DNA of 64,000 nt from Nostoc sp. NMS8 (lineage in GTDB: Bacteria > Cyanobacteriota > Cyanobacteriia > Cyanobacteriales > Nostocaceae): positions 1 through 64,000 of the forward strand of contig NZ_JABXKK010000088.1 of the NCBI RefSeq assembly GCF_017115045.1, read 5' to 3'. Below the pieces are notes generated by a model that saw nothing but the letters and a program-made list of their open reading frames with translations, was not told where the DNA came from and ran no database searches. Position numbers and translations under genes: made by a program. This document shows positions 52,293 to 61,076 of this stretch, piece by piece. The first letter of the stretch is position 1. Every line of letters begins with the position of its first letter.

Positions 52293-52919
52293 TTAATCCT
52301 GGCTTGGTGCAATTCCTTGCCAGACAATATCTACAAGACTCTGGACAAATGTTGATACATCTGTGGCCCGCTCTCCAGAATTTAATGGGAATTCGGTAGT
52401 TGGTATACTGACTTGAGACGATATCTGCTCTACGAAAACGTAGTTCATCAGCGATCCTAGTAAGATATGAGCTACTGTCTGGGGATCGCAAGGGCGAAGC
52501 CGATTTTGGTTGATCTCACGCTCTAGGAAAGCAGCTAGTACTTTGACATCTTTTATGGGTTTTGGTTCTTTACCTCCAAGTTCTGGGAGCACATTTCCGC
52601 GCGATCGCACCATCATGCTTCGAGGCAGCACTTCACGATGGAATTCCATAATCTGGAGACAGACCTTGATGAGGTTTTCTTTGAGGTTGCCTTTGCCACA
52701 AAGAGATTCCAACTCGTTTACCCACAGGGGTTTTTCTGGAATTCCCATCGCCGCAAAAAATAATTTTTCTTTCGTTGAGAATCGCTTGAAAATTGAAGCT
52801 TCAGAAATACCAGCTTGTTGAGCAATTTCTAAGGTTGAAGCACCAAATCCTTGCTGTAGGAAAATTTGACGAGCTGCTTCTATGATTTGCTGATTGGTAA
52901 TTCTGGGTATACGAGCCAT
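52293..52919 (-). CDS. TetR/AcrR family transcriptional regulator
   Basis: A 208-residue repressor-type protein. The N-terminal HTH is clear: IIEAARQIFLQQGFGASTLEIAQQAGISEASIFKRFSTKEKLFFAAM. The C-terminal ligand domain is unassigned. It lies on the same strand as, and upstream of, the exported repeat protein and the MacAB/TolC-like genes, which suggests control of efflux. A strong inverted repeat begins two bases upstream of the ATG, consistent with autoregulation. Confidence 0.93.
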   Translation of the reverse strand: MARIPRITNQQIIEAARQIFLQQGFGASTLEIAQQAGISEASIFKRFSTKEKLFFAAMGIPEKPLWVNELESLCGKGNLKENLIKVCLQIMEFHREVLPRSMMVRSRGNVLPELGGKEPKPIKDVKVLAAFLEREINQNRLRPCDPQTVAHILLGSLMNYVFVEQISSQVSIPTTEFPLNSGERATDVSTFVQSLVDIVWQGIAPSQD

Positions 52920-52920
52920 A

Positions 52921-52942
52921 AATAAGTAAGTGATTACTTATT
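52921..52942 (-). promoter_or_regulatory. Operator-like inverted repeat before TetR gene
   Basis: Perfect inverted repeat with 9-bp arms: AATAAGTAA, GTGA, TTACTTATT. It touches the start codon region of the TetR-type gene and sits in the divergent region with the TPR gene. Size and position fit a TetR-family operator for autoregulation. Confidence 0.65.
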
Positions 52943-53107
52943 AATATATTGCTTTTGTTATCAGGATGTCAAGAACCACTAAAGTTTCTGTTAATACTTC
53001 TTTCCTCCTGTCCTCTGCCTTTCTTTGTAAGATTTTGCTACCGTCAACAGCACAGATCGTTTAAGCTAGCTGAAAGATTCTTTGATTAGTGGCTTAAAGG
53101 CGGTAGT

Positions 53108-54001
53108 GTGCCTAAACATGTACGTTTGATTTCTTTTCTAATGATCTGTAGTTTGTGGAGTATGCCAAAAGCCGCTAACGCGCAGGCATTAATACCCCAT
53201 ACACTGCAACTAGATGCGACAAAGTTAGAGAAGCAGGGGTTGAGCCTGGCACAAGAGGCGGCTCAACTAGCTCAGTTTCAACAGGTAGAATTAGCTTTGC
53301 CACGAGCGCGGCTGGCTAGTCAACTGGCTCCGGGGAATGATAAGGTGTGGTTGCTGTTAGGTGGATTGCAACTGCAAACTAAAGAGTTTGACGGGGCGAT
53401 CGCTAGTCTAAAAAAAGCACAATCTATCAATCCCAAAAATGGTGATATTTTGTTTGCCTTGGGTTCAGCTAATTTTCAGCAGAAAAATTACCAAGCTGCT
53501 ATTGTCAATTACCAAGATGGTTTGAAGTTAAAACCCAACGATCCAGAGGGTTTATTTGATTTGGGTAATGCTTACTATTTGCTGGGTCGATTACCAGATG
53601 CGATCGCCCAGTACGATAAAGCTGTCTCTCAAGATAAAAAATTCTGGCCAGCGCTTAACAATATTGGCTTAATCAACTATGAGCAGGGTAATATCCCCGA
53701 AGCGATTAAGCGATGGCAATCGGCTGTAACTCTTGAGAAACAAGCCGCAGAACCTTTATTAGCCTTGGCAGTGGCACTCTATACGAAAGGCGATCGCCAA
53801 CAAGGGCTAACCTTGGGAGAAGCTGCACTCCGTATCGATTCGCGCTATGCTAATTTGAATTTCCTCAAAGAAAATCTTTGGGGCGATCGCCTCCTGTCTG
53901 ATACGAAAAAATTCCTAGAATTACCCCGTATTCAAGCAGCCCTACAGCAAAGAGAAAACTCATCATCAGCGCCTACGCCTAGAAAACAGCCTACTCAATA
54001 G
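53108..54001 (+). CDS. Exported TPR protein
   Basis: A 297-residue protein with a probable signal peptide (VRLISFLMICSLWSMPKAANAQA) followed by at least four TPR units: LLLGGLQLQTKEFDGAIASLKKAQSINPK, ILFALGSANFQQKNYQAAIVNYQDGLKLKPN, GLFDLGNAYYLLGRLPDAIAQYDKAVSQDK and ALNNIGLINYEQGNIPEAIKRWQSAV. Start is GTG; the ATG farther in would cut the signal peptide. It is a likely periplasmic scaffold. Divergent from the TetR gene. Confidence 0.88.
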   Translation: MPKHVRLISFLMICSLWSMPKAANAQALIPHTLQLDATKLEKQGLSLAQEAAQLAQFQQVELALPRARLASQLAPGNDKVWLLLGGLQLQTKEFDGAIASLKKAQSINPKNGDILFALGSANFQQKNYQAAIVNYQDGLKLKPNDPEGLFDLGNAYYLLGRLPDAIAQYDKAVSQDKKFWPALNNIGLINYEQGNIPEAIKRWQSAVTLEKQAAEPLLALAVALYTKGDRQQGLTLGEAALRIDSRYANLNFLKENLWGDRLLSDTKKFLELPRIQAALQQRENSSSAPTPRKQPTQ

Positions 54002-54008
54002 GTAGTTT

Positions 54009-54127
54009 TGAGTAATGAGTAATGAGTAATGAGTGTTGAGTGCTGAGTTTACGAGTTCAAATATTTAACTGTTAATTCCAAACTTCTAACTCCAAACTCA
54101 TTACTCAGCACTCATTACTCAACACTC
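54009..54127. repeat. Inverted pair of heptamer repeat tracts
   Basis: TGAGTAA/TGAGTG(T/C)-type heptamers at 54009-54047 and their inverted counterparts (CTCATTACTCAGCACTCATT...) at 54097-54127 can fold into a long imperfect stem between the convergent TPR and response regulator genes. No T-run follows. Confidence 0.8.
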
Positions 54128-54249
54128 GTCCTTACCACTTGCCTAATAGTACCTTTTCGTAGTACATCTATACTAGATAAATACAGGAACTAATCGCCCA
54201 AAAACATTTGCGGGCGAGTATTCCTGAAATAAGTCGTTAATTCTCAGTG

Positions 54250-54648
54250 TTAGTCTGTGGGTAGAAGTGCAATTATTTGGTCAACAAACAGTTGATGGTC
54301 AACAACTGGCTTAGAAATGTAGCCATCAGCACCGCTTTGCTTGAGAAAGTTCTCGCGATCGCCTTCCATAGCATGTGCCGTTACCAAAATCACAGGTAAA
54401 TTTGCTGTTTTAGGATCTGATTTTAACATCTGTGTAATCTTGATTCCATCAACAGACTTACCTTGGTAAACACTTCTGGACAGAGAAACATCCATCAAAA
54501 TCAGGTCGGCTTCTCCTGATTGGGCAATTTTTATGACTTCTTCGACATTTTCAGTGTGTTTCACACCCAAGCCGCCACGCTTGGACAAAATTTTGGAAAA
54601 AACACGAGCATTAATTAGATCGTCTTCAACAATTAAAACAGTTTTCAT
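54250..54648 (-). CDS. Single-domain response regulator
   Basis: A 132-residue CheY-like receiver without output domain. The acidic pocket is VEDD (residues 8-10 region), the phosphorylated Asp is in LILMDVSLS, the Thr is in VILVTAHAM and the Lys in YISKPV. An 11-residue loop (LSRSVYQGKSVDG) after the phosphorylation site is longer than usual. The ATG used starts MKTVLIVEDDLINARVF, the common receiver start; an upstream frame of 11 codons is rejected. Its kinase is not nearby. Confidence 0.93.
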   Translation of the reverse strand: MKTVLIVEDDLINARVFSKILSKRGGLGVKHTENVEEVIKIAQSGEADLILMDVSLSRSVYQGKSVDGIKITQMLKSDPKTANLPVILVTAHAMEGDRENFLKQSGADGYISKPVVDHQLFVDQIIALLPTD

Positions 54649-54930
54649 GAGAATTTTAGTTATAGAGGTGAGGAGATTCAAGAATTCCAGAATTCAAAAT
54701 TAACAAATGCAATCATTGTAAATATCATGGCTACTAAGTTTATGTAGATTATACTCGTGTGCATCCTTTTTAATAGTCAATTGCATCGTTGTCATCAAGG
54801 ATGATACTACTGCTTTTTTTCTGTGACTATCAAAATTTTGTTATGAATCCTATTTCATCCGTTATGCTGTGGTTGCCGCAGTGTTGAGTTCCATCGGCTT
54901 TTGTGTAGTTAAATTTCAGGGAAAAAACTC

Positions 54931-57417
54931 ATGGCAAAACAGTTAAACCTTCTCTCAACGGGACAGGTAATTCCAACAGCCCTGCATACCGAGATGCAGC
55001 GGTCTTATCTAGAATATGCCATGAGCGTGATTGTCGGGCGAGCGCTACCAGACGTGCGTGATGGCTTAAAACCAGTGCATCGCCGCATTTTGTATGCAAT
55101 GCACGAACTCGGTTTAGTACCAGATAGACCCTATCGAAAATGTGCCCGTGTAGTGGGTGATGTGTTGGGTAAATACCATCCCCACGGCGACCAATCAGTT
55201 TACGATGCTTTAGTCAGGCTGGTGCAGGACTTTTCTAGCCGCTATCCCTTGCTAGCAGGACACGGTAACTTTGGCAGTGTCGATAATGACCCGCCAGCAG
55301 CGATGCGCTATACAGAAACCCGCCTCGCACCTATCAGCCATGAGGGAATGCTGACAGAAATTGGGGAAGAAACTGTGGAATTTGTCGGGAACTTCGATAA
55401 TTCCCAGCAAGAACCAACGGTGTTACCTGCTCAGTTGCCGTTTCTGTTGCTTAATGGCTGTTCTGGGATTGCCGTGGGAATGGCGACAAATGTACCACCC
55501 CACAATTTGGGGGAAGTTGTCGATGGGTTAATTGCTTTAATCGACAACCCAGATTTGCCAGATGAAAAATTATTTGAGTTAATTCCAGGGCCAGATTTTC
55601 CCACTGGTGGAGAAATAATTGGTGAGGCGGGAATTCGGGAAGCATACACCACAGGTAAAGGTGGAATTCTGCTGCGAGGAGTCGCAACTCTAGAGGAAAT
55701 TCCCGCCGCGAGGGGAAGCAAGCGACGGACGGCAATTATCATTACAGAATTGCCTTATCAAGTGAATAAGGCTGCCTGGATTGAGAAGGTAGCGGACTTA
55801 GTAAATCAAGGACGCTTGCAAGGAATTTCCGATCTCCGGGACGAGAGCGATCGCGAAGGGATGCGGGTGGTAATTGAACTCAAACGCGATACCAATCCCC
55901 AAGAAATTCTCCAACATTTATATCACCAAACTGCTTTACAAATGACTTTTGGGGCAATTCTCCTAGCAATAGTGGATGGACAACCCCGGCAATTAAGTTT
56001 GCGTCAACTCTTGCAGGAGTTTTTGAGATTCCGAGAAGAGACGCTGAACCGTCGCTACAATTACGAGTTGGGTAAAGCCCAAAGTCGCGTGCATTTGGTG
56101 GAAGGTTTGCTGAAAGCGCTATCTAATTTGGATGAGGTAATTCAAATTTTGCGGCAAGCTCCCGATGGCAGTACGGCAAAAATTACTCTTTGTAGCCAAC
56201 TGGATTTGAGTGAGGTACAAGGAGATGCAATTCTAGCGATGCCGTTGCGCCGCCTCACTAGTTTAGAACAGCAAAATTTGCAGCAAGAATTTGAGCAGAT
56301 CAGTGGACAAATTAGCTTGTTGGAGCAATTACTCAACGATCGCCGCGAATTACTCAAGGCGCTGAAAAAAGATTTGCGATCGCTCAAGCGCAAGTACAAC
56401 GATCCCCGACGGACGAAAATTGGAGAGGAGCAGAAGTCTAGGGCAGAGGAGCAGAAGTCTAGAGCAGATGAGGAAGAGGAACTTAAATCTTCTGAACCAG
56501 TAGAAGAAGCGATTTTAGAATTTACCCAACGGGGTTATGTCCGCCGCACTCAACCATCTGGGAGAAAGTCAAAAGCTGAAAATGGTCTGCACGATAATGA
56601 TTTCATTATCCAAGCTGTGTTGACCGACACCGGGAAAGACTTGCTAATACTAACTGGTGGCGGCAAAGTGTATCCGGTGAATGTGGGAGAAATTCCCCCA
56701 ACTACTGGGCGTTCTCCACGGGGAAAACCTTTGATCACTATGCTCAGTAGTACTGCTCAAGGCGCTCAAGAAGCTGTAGTCAGCCGCTTTTTGCTGCCAG
56801 AAAATCTCGTAACTAAGCAGATGATTCTTCTAACAAAACAGGGAAGAATTAAGCGTCTGTCTCTGGAAGAATTTACTAATCTGACTCGGCGCGGAATTAC
56901 GATTTTGAAGCTCAAAGACGATGATGAATTATCATTTACCCAGTTCAACGCTCCAGGGGAGCATCTGATTTTAGCTAGTTCCGGTGGGCGAATGTTGCGC
57001 TTTGCAGTCAATGATGAACAATTGCCGATTATGGGACGCACCGCAATGGGTTTACAAGCATTTCGGTTACTGAAAAATCAGCAAATGGTTGGCTGTGTGA
57101 CTGTGGGTAAAGATGACCAACTGCTGCTAGTTACTCAAGAAGGATATGCCAAGCGGATGGCTGCGAGTCAGTTGAGAGCGGCTAATCGCGGCGATTTAGG
57201 CACGCAAGCGCTGAAATTTGCTAGCAAAACTGATAACTTAGCTGGTATGGTCATGGCGATTGCATCTGGCGAGGTAGCTTTAGTGACGAATAAGGAGCGG
57301 GTCGTACGGATACCTATGGAAACAGTGCCGCTCTTAGGTAGAGATGTCAAAGGTGAAAGCATTCTCCAACTCAACCGCGATGAAAAAATTATTATTGTTG
57401 CCGAAGTGCGATCGTAA
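54931..57417 (+). CDS. Type IIA topoisomerase subunit A (GyrA/ParC-like)
   Basis: An 828-residue DNA breakage-reunion subunit. N-terminal winged-helix domain with catalytic Tyr Y127 in AAMRYTETRL, QTxR-like region near GHGNFGSVDNDPPA, tower and coiled-coil gate (RRELLKALKKDLRSLKRKYNDPRR), and a C-terminal beta-pinwheel with several blades. The GyrA box (QRRGGKG) expected at the start of the pinwheel is not seen; the place holds RGYVRRTQPSGRKSKAEN. A charged insertion (residues 499-518) contains an in-frame 21-bp tandem duplication. It could be GyrA or the ParC-like paralogue; GyrB is 3.7 kb away. Confidence 0.92.
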   Translation: MAKQLNLLSTGQVIPTALHTEMQRSYLEYAMSVIVGRALPDVRDGLKPVHRRILYAMHELGLVPDRPYRKCARVVGDVLGKYHPHGDQSVYDALVRLVQDFSSRYPLLAGHGNFGSVDNDPPAAMRYTETRLAPISHEGMLTEIGEETVEFVGNFDNSQQEPTVLPAQLPFLLLNGCSGIAVGMATNVPPHNLGEVVDGLIALIDNPDLPDEKLFELIPGPDFPTGGEIIGEAGIREAYTTGKGGILLRGVATLEEIPAARGSKRRTAIIITELPYQVNKAAWIEKVADLVNQGRLQGISDLRDESDREGMRVVIELKRDTNPQEILQHLYHQTALQMTFGAILLAIVDGQPRQLSLRQLLQEFLRFREETLNRRYNYELGKAQSRVHLVEGLLKALSNLDEVIQILRQAPDGSTAKITLCSQLDLSEVQGDAILAMPLRRLTSLEQQNLQQEFEQISGQISLLEQLLNDRRELLKALKKDLRSLKRKYNDPRRTKIGEEQKSRAEEQKSRADEEEELKSSEPVEEAILEFTQRGYVRRTQPSGRKSKAENGLHDNDFIIQAVLTDTGKDLLILTGGGKVYPVNVGEIPPTTGRSPRGKPLITMLSSTAQGAQEAVVSRFLLPENLVTKQMILLTKQGRIKRLSLEEFTNLTRRGITILKLKDDDELSFTQFNAPGEHLILASSGGRMLRFAVNDEQLPIMGRTAMGLQAFRLLKNQQMVGCVTVGKDDQLLLVTQEGYAKRMAASQLRAANRGDLGTQALKFASKTDNLAGMVMAIASGEVALVTNKERVVRIPMETVPLLGRDVKGESILQLNRDEKIIIVAEVRS

Positions 57418-57534
57418 ATTACAGCGCTTCCCGCTATTATGCAATACAATTTTCTCCTTGTCCCTCTCTTAGCATAGCTTTCAGCTTTGAGAATGTACCT
57501 CATAGCTGCCGTAAGTGCTGTATGTAGGGCTGAT

Positions 57535-57600
57535 CTCGTTCCCAGTTTCCGACAGACTGATTATTGTAGAGACGGCGATTCATCGCGTCTCTTGCCTTAA
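57535..57600. repeat. Chimera of two dispersed repeats
   Basis: 57535-57553 matches the start of the element at 17865-17883 with one mismatch (CTCGTTCCCAGTTTCCGAC), and 57554-57600 matches the 47-bp repeat at 15297-15343 with one mismatch. The junction is abrupt. Confidence 0.85.
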
Positions 57601-57612
57601 GCGAACAGTATC

Positions 57613-57643
57613 AACCCCGATTTCTTGAAGAAGTCGGGGTTCT
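57613..57643. repeat. TTCTTGAAGAAGTC palindrome family, copy 3
   Basis: AACCCCGA and TCGGGGTT enclose TTTCTTGAAGAAG. Located 196 bp after the topoisomerase subunit A stop. The rest of the 561-bp spacer to the HLIP gene is AT-rich and carries the HLR1-like site. Confidence 0.85.
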
Positions 57644-57921
57644 GGTCAGTATTTTCGATTGCAATATCTCCATTAATTATCAATAATTTTTAATTTCAAA
57701 TAATAAACTCTAGTGAAAATCAAGCAATACAAAAGAATCATTTGATAATTACTGTCAATAAGCTTAAGATTCTCTATGACCGTATAAATCTAGATAACGT
57801 TTTTTCTACCTCAGTAAATCTCACTGGAGGCAAATATTTTAATCTGTATAAATAGATATTTCTATCTATGTCAAGCTATGAAGACAAAAGTATAAAAAAT
57901 GTTGTCTTTCTCAAAATATTT

Positions 57922-57939
57922 GTTATATTAGTTTACATA
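57922..57939 (+). promoter_or_regulatory. HLR1-like site (RpaB) before the HLIP gene
   Basis: GTTATATT-AG-TTTACATA, 40 bases before the start codon, fits the HLR1 direct repeat (G/T)TTACA(T/A)(T/A)NN(G/T)TTACA(T/A)(T/A) except for one base in the first half. HLR1 is bound by RpaB, which controls high-light genes including hli genes. Assignment rests on sequence match and position. Confidence 0.6.
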
Positions 57940-57978
57940 AGGCAATAAACCTTAAAAATTAAGTTTGGAGTCCTAACC

Positions 57979-58164
57979 ATGACAAATGCAACCACAACAA
58001 AAGTCACTACTCCCATAATTGAAGATCGCAACGCTTGGCGCTGGGGTTTTACCCCGCAAGCAGAAATCTGGAACGGTCGCTTGGCAATGATTGGCTTTTC
58101 AGCAGCCGTTTTGGTTGAGCTTTTTTCTGGTCAAGGTTTCCTACATTTTTGGGGCATCCTATAA
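57979..58164 (+). CDS. High-light-inducible protein (HLIP, Chl a/b-binding domain)
   Basis: A 61-residue one-helix thylakoid protein. The chlorophyll-binding helix contains the signature EIWNGRLAMIGFSAAVLVE (ExxNGRxAMIGF), preceded by WRWGFTPQA. Such proteins bind chlorophyll and carotenoid and protect photosystem assembly under strong light. GGAG lies about 7 bases before the ATG. An HLR1-like site precedes it and a strong terminator follows. Confidence 0.95.
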   Translation: MTNATTTKVTTPIIEDRNAWRWGFTPQAEIWNGRLAMIGFSAAVLVELFSGQGFLHFWGIL

Positions 58165-58199
58165 GTTTTAATATTTAAGATGACCTATAAATAAAAAAA

Positions 58200-58236
58200 C
58201 CTGGAGTGCTAATTCACTACCAGGCTTTTTATTTTT
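58200..58236. terminator. Bidirectional terminator, HLIP and sigA
   Basis: CCTGGAGTG pairs with CACTACCAGG (one bulge) over a 6-base loop, followed by CTTTTTATTTTTT on the plus strand; on the minus strand the hairpin is followed by TTTTTTTATTTAT. It lies between the ends of the HLIP gene and sigA. Confidence 0.85.
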
Positions 58237-58295
58237 TGTCATTTGTCAGTTGCCATTTATCATTTGTTTAAGGATAATGACCAATGACTGATTGA

Positions 58296-59465
58296 CTACC
58301 GAATATATTCCTTGAGAACGCTGTTGCGATTTGGATGACGCAATTTGCGAAGTGCTTTTGCCTCAATTTGACGAATCCGTTCGCGGGTGACGTTAAAAAT
58401 CTGGCCGATTTCCTCAAGGGTTTTCATGCGACCATCATCCAAGCCGTAACGTAGTCTGAGAACATCGCGTTCACGTGGGCTGAGACTGTCGAGGACTTTT
58501 TCAAGGTCTTCGCGCAGAAGATTTTTGGAAACTTGGTCTTCTGGTGTCTCACCATCAGATTCAATAAAATCGCCCAATCGAGAATCTTCTTCTTTACCAA
58601 TAGGCGTTTCTAATGAAATTGGTAACTGAGCAGATTTTGCAATGAACCGCAACTTCTCAATGGTCATTTCCATGCGAGTGGCGATTTCTTCTTCAGTAGG
58701 TTTGCGACCCATCTCTTGAGATAGTAACTTGGTGGTTTTCTTAATCCGAGAAATGGTTTCGTAAAGGTGAACTGGAAGACGAATTGTGCGGGATTGGTCT
58801 GCGATCGCACGGGTAATTGCTTGACGAATCCACCATGTAGCATAAGTGGAGAACTTATAACCTTTTTCGTGGTCAAACTTTTCAGCGGCACGAATCAAAC
58901 CGAGACTGCCTTCCTGAATTAAGTCCTGGAACGACAAACCACGATTCATGTATTTCTTAGCAATTGAAACTACAAGACGGAGGTTAGATTGCACCATCTT
59001 GTCTTTCGCCCGACGACCAACATGGAGGCGATAACGAAAGGCTGGTAGTGGCAGTTGTACTGCTTCTGCCCATTCACTATCTCGAGGATCGCGATCTAAC
59101 TGTTCACAAAGTCTTTCGCGTACCCTCTCTAATTCCAGTAAATCGGCTATTTTCCGCGCCAATTCAATTTCTTCGTCTGCCCGCAACAGACGAATTCTAC
59201 CAATTTCTTGCAAGTAAAGCCGAATTGAATCTTCTGTGTAATGCTTTTTCTTGCTTTGTGTCCGACGACGCGATTTAGCGGCTTTTCCAGACTTTGCGTC
59301 GTCCTCATCAGACTGAGGCTCTAAAAATTCCTCGTCACCTTCATCGATGATCAGCAAGTCCTCTTCATCGTCTATTAAGAGTTCTTCTAACTCGAGCTCA
59401 GGCTGATTTATTATTTCTAGGTCAGGCTGATATATGCTTTCGAGTACGTTGTTAGCCTGGTTCAT
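58296..59465 (-). CDS. sigA: Primary sigma factor SigA (group 1, sigma-70)
   Basis: A 389-residue housekeeping sigma factor. An acidic N-terminal segment (LEELLIDDEEDLLIIDEGDEEFLEPQSDEDD) replaces region 1.1; region 1.2 DSIRLYLQEIGRIRLL; region 2 with MVQSNLRLVVSIAKKYMNRGLSFQDLIQEGSLGLIRAAEKFDHEKGYKFSTYATWWIRQAITRAIADQSRTIRLPVH; region 3; region 4.2 TLEEIGQIFNVTRERIRQIEAKALRKLRHP. Cyanobacterial SigA is this length. The gene is followed by the shared terminator and preceded by a 1.6-kb non-coding region. Confidence 0.97.
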   Translation of the reverse strand: MNQANNVLESIYQPDLEIINQPELELEELLIDDEEDLLIIDEGDEEFLEPQSDEDDAKSGKAAKSRRRTQSKKKHYTEDSIRLYLQEIGRIRLLRADEEIELARKIADLLELERVRERLCEQLDRDPRDSEWAEAVQLPLPAFRYRLHVGRRAKDKMVQSNLRLVVSIAKKYMNRGLSFQDLIQEGSLGLIRAAEKFDHEKGYKFSTYATWWIRQAITRAIADQSRTIRLPVHLYETISRIKKTTKLLSQEMGRKPTEEEIATRMEMTIEKLRFIAKSAQLPISLETPIGKEEDSRLGDFIESDGETPEDQVSKNLLREDLEKVLDSLSPRERDVLRLRYGLDDGRMKTLEEIGQIFNVTRERIRQIEAKALRKLRHPNRNSVLKEYIR

Positions 59466-61076
59466 GCCGCGTTCCTCATGCTCCTTGCAGAATCAATTAC
59501 TCAAGATGTGTTTACTGCTCTTTTAAACGAGCCAATTGTCAACCAAAAATAAGCTTATGGCAGATTTGCCAGAGATATTTTCGGACGTTTTACTCCTTTG
59601 GTAGGAGGGTTTTTACTTTAGTTTCAGCAATTACTAAAAGTGACTTGCTCACTTTCGTAAATGTTATATGTGTTGCTATCACATATTGCTTTCAACTAGC
59701 TGGTCAAATAAGAACTTGCCTTTTTCAAAAAATTTGCCACTCTATACAAATGAGTTCAGACTGTTGGCAGATTTTCCTATAAAGACTCTTCCGATTGTAG
59801 CCTGTTTCACAGAAATTGCACTCTTTTTGTGTATTAATCATGAATTCATTAAGCAACTGTTAGCCACTTTCACCAAAAAGACATTAAAAACGGGATTAAT
59901 ACCCTGAAATTTTTTTTCCACTTTTCGGAATTGCAGTGACGTTCTTATGACATTACGAAGTAAGTACGTTTGCTTTTGCCGAATTTCATGTATTTTACAC
60001 AACATTAATTACTGAGGAAGAGTGCATTTTATGTTAACTCAGACTATTGATCTTAACCTACCCATTTTTACATTTCCTTCATAAATTACGCATTCCTTAG
60101 ACTCAAGTGGGTCTTGACCTTGGGTAAATACAACAACGGTGGTAGTGCTTGCCTGAAAGCAGTTAACCTTCTGCGTACTAACTACCTTAACTGAGGAGTT
60201 AAGGCGGTGAGAGAATCGACCCGATTGGAGATCAATTTAGGTTTCACTAATTCGGCCTTATTCACACGTTAGCGCACTGTGGCGATTTCAGCCCTATGAA
60301 AGTTGACAAACTCTTCTTATTATATACAAGGATATTTTAATCAATTCAAAAACATTTTGTCCTGCGAATTCGCCAATATAGTCCTATCTTAGGCAAAAGT
60401 ACATTAGATACATACGATACAATCGCGATCGCCATGACTATACATGAAGATATTAACAAGTTTTCAGACTTCTGGTGTGTACTTCCCACAGCCATCATAC
60501 AGAACCCAGAAGATTACTTGATGATTTTAGTTACAAAGCTTTTTTACGTAACTTAATTGTAAATTTAAATACTTTTATTTCGGTGAGTTTCTGTCATCTT
60601 ATGATGAGAAATCCTCAAAATACTTATTAATTGCTGTTTGATAGACGATATCCAGTTATTTTCTGGGGTCATAACAAACGTGTTTCTAGTTTAGGCGAAA
60701 TTAATCAGTGAGTCAGAGCAAAGAGTATTGTCTAGACTCAGGCTTCTAACGAAGTTGGTAATTTTGCTAGCGCTAAAACATTAATTTTTTGGAAAAATTG
60801 ACAATATGCAAGCTATGTGTATTTATCTAACGGAGATTTAGAATTTTTGTAGTTATGTAGTGCCAAAATACTACTAATTGTGTGATAACTTAACCTAAAT
60901 TTTTTTTAATTGTTAGCGTCTAGTTTAAAGTTAGGGTGGCTTTCAAACCTACACCTAACGAAAAAGAGTTATTTCGGTAAAGCAGAGCAAGGGGCATCAC
61001 TTCAATGCGACAGATCCCCGAATTCTCAAAGAAGTCGGGGATCTTGTTTTTGACGAATGATTTAGGAATGCTGGTA
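59466..61076. other. Long non-coding region with hairpins, 1.6 kb
   Basis: No convincing gene in either strand; a 79-codon plus-strand frame at 59668 looks spurious. The stretch should contain the sigA leader and promoters on the minus strand. A well-formed hairpin, CCTTAACT GAGG AGTTAAGG (60185-60204), is followed at 60214-60226 by AATCG ACC CGATT. The block 60110-60310 is less AT-rich than its surroundings and could be a structured RNA or part of a long sigA 5' UTR. Confidence 0.5.
61012..61044. repeat. TTCTTGAAGAAGTC palindrome family, copy 4
   Basis: AGATCCCCGA and TCGGGGATCT flank ATTCTCAAAGAAG. It lies 33 bp after the gyrB stop (minus strand); the T-run TTGTTTTT is on the plus-strand side, so it would end plus-strand rather than gyrB transcripts. 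Confidence 0.85.

Noticed and set aside
59668..59907. 79-codon plus-strand frame upstream of sigA
   Set aside because: No ribosome binding site, no domain, atypical composition; probably chance in AT-rich DNA.
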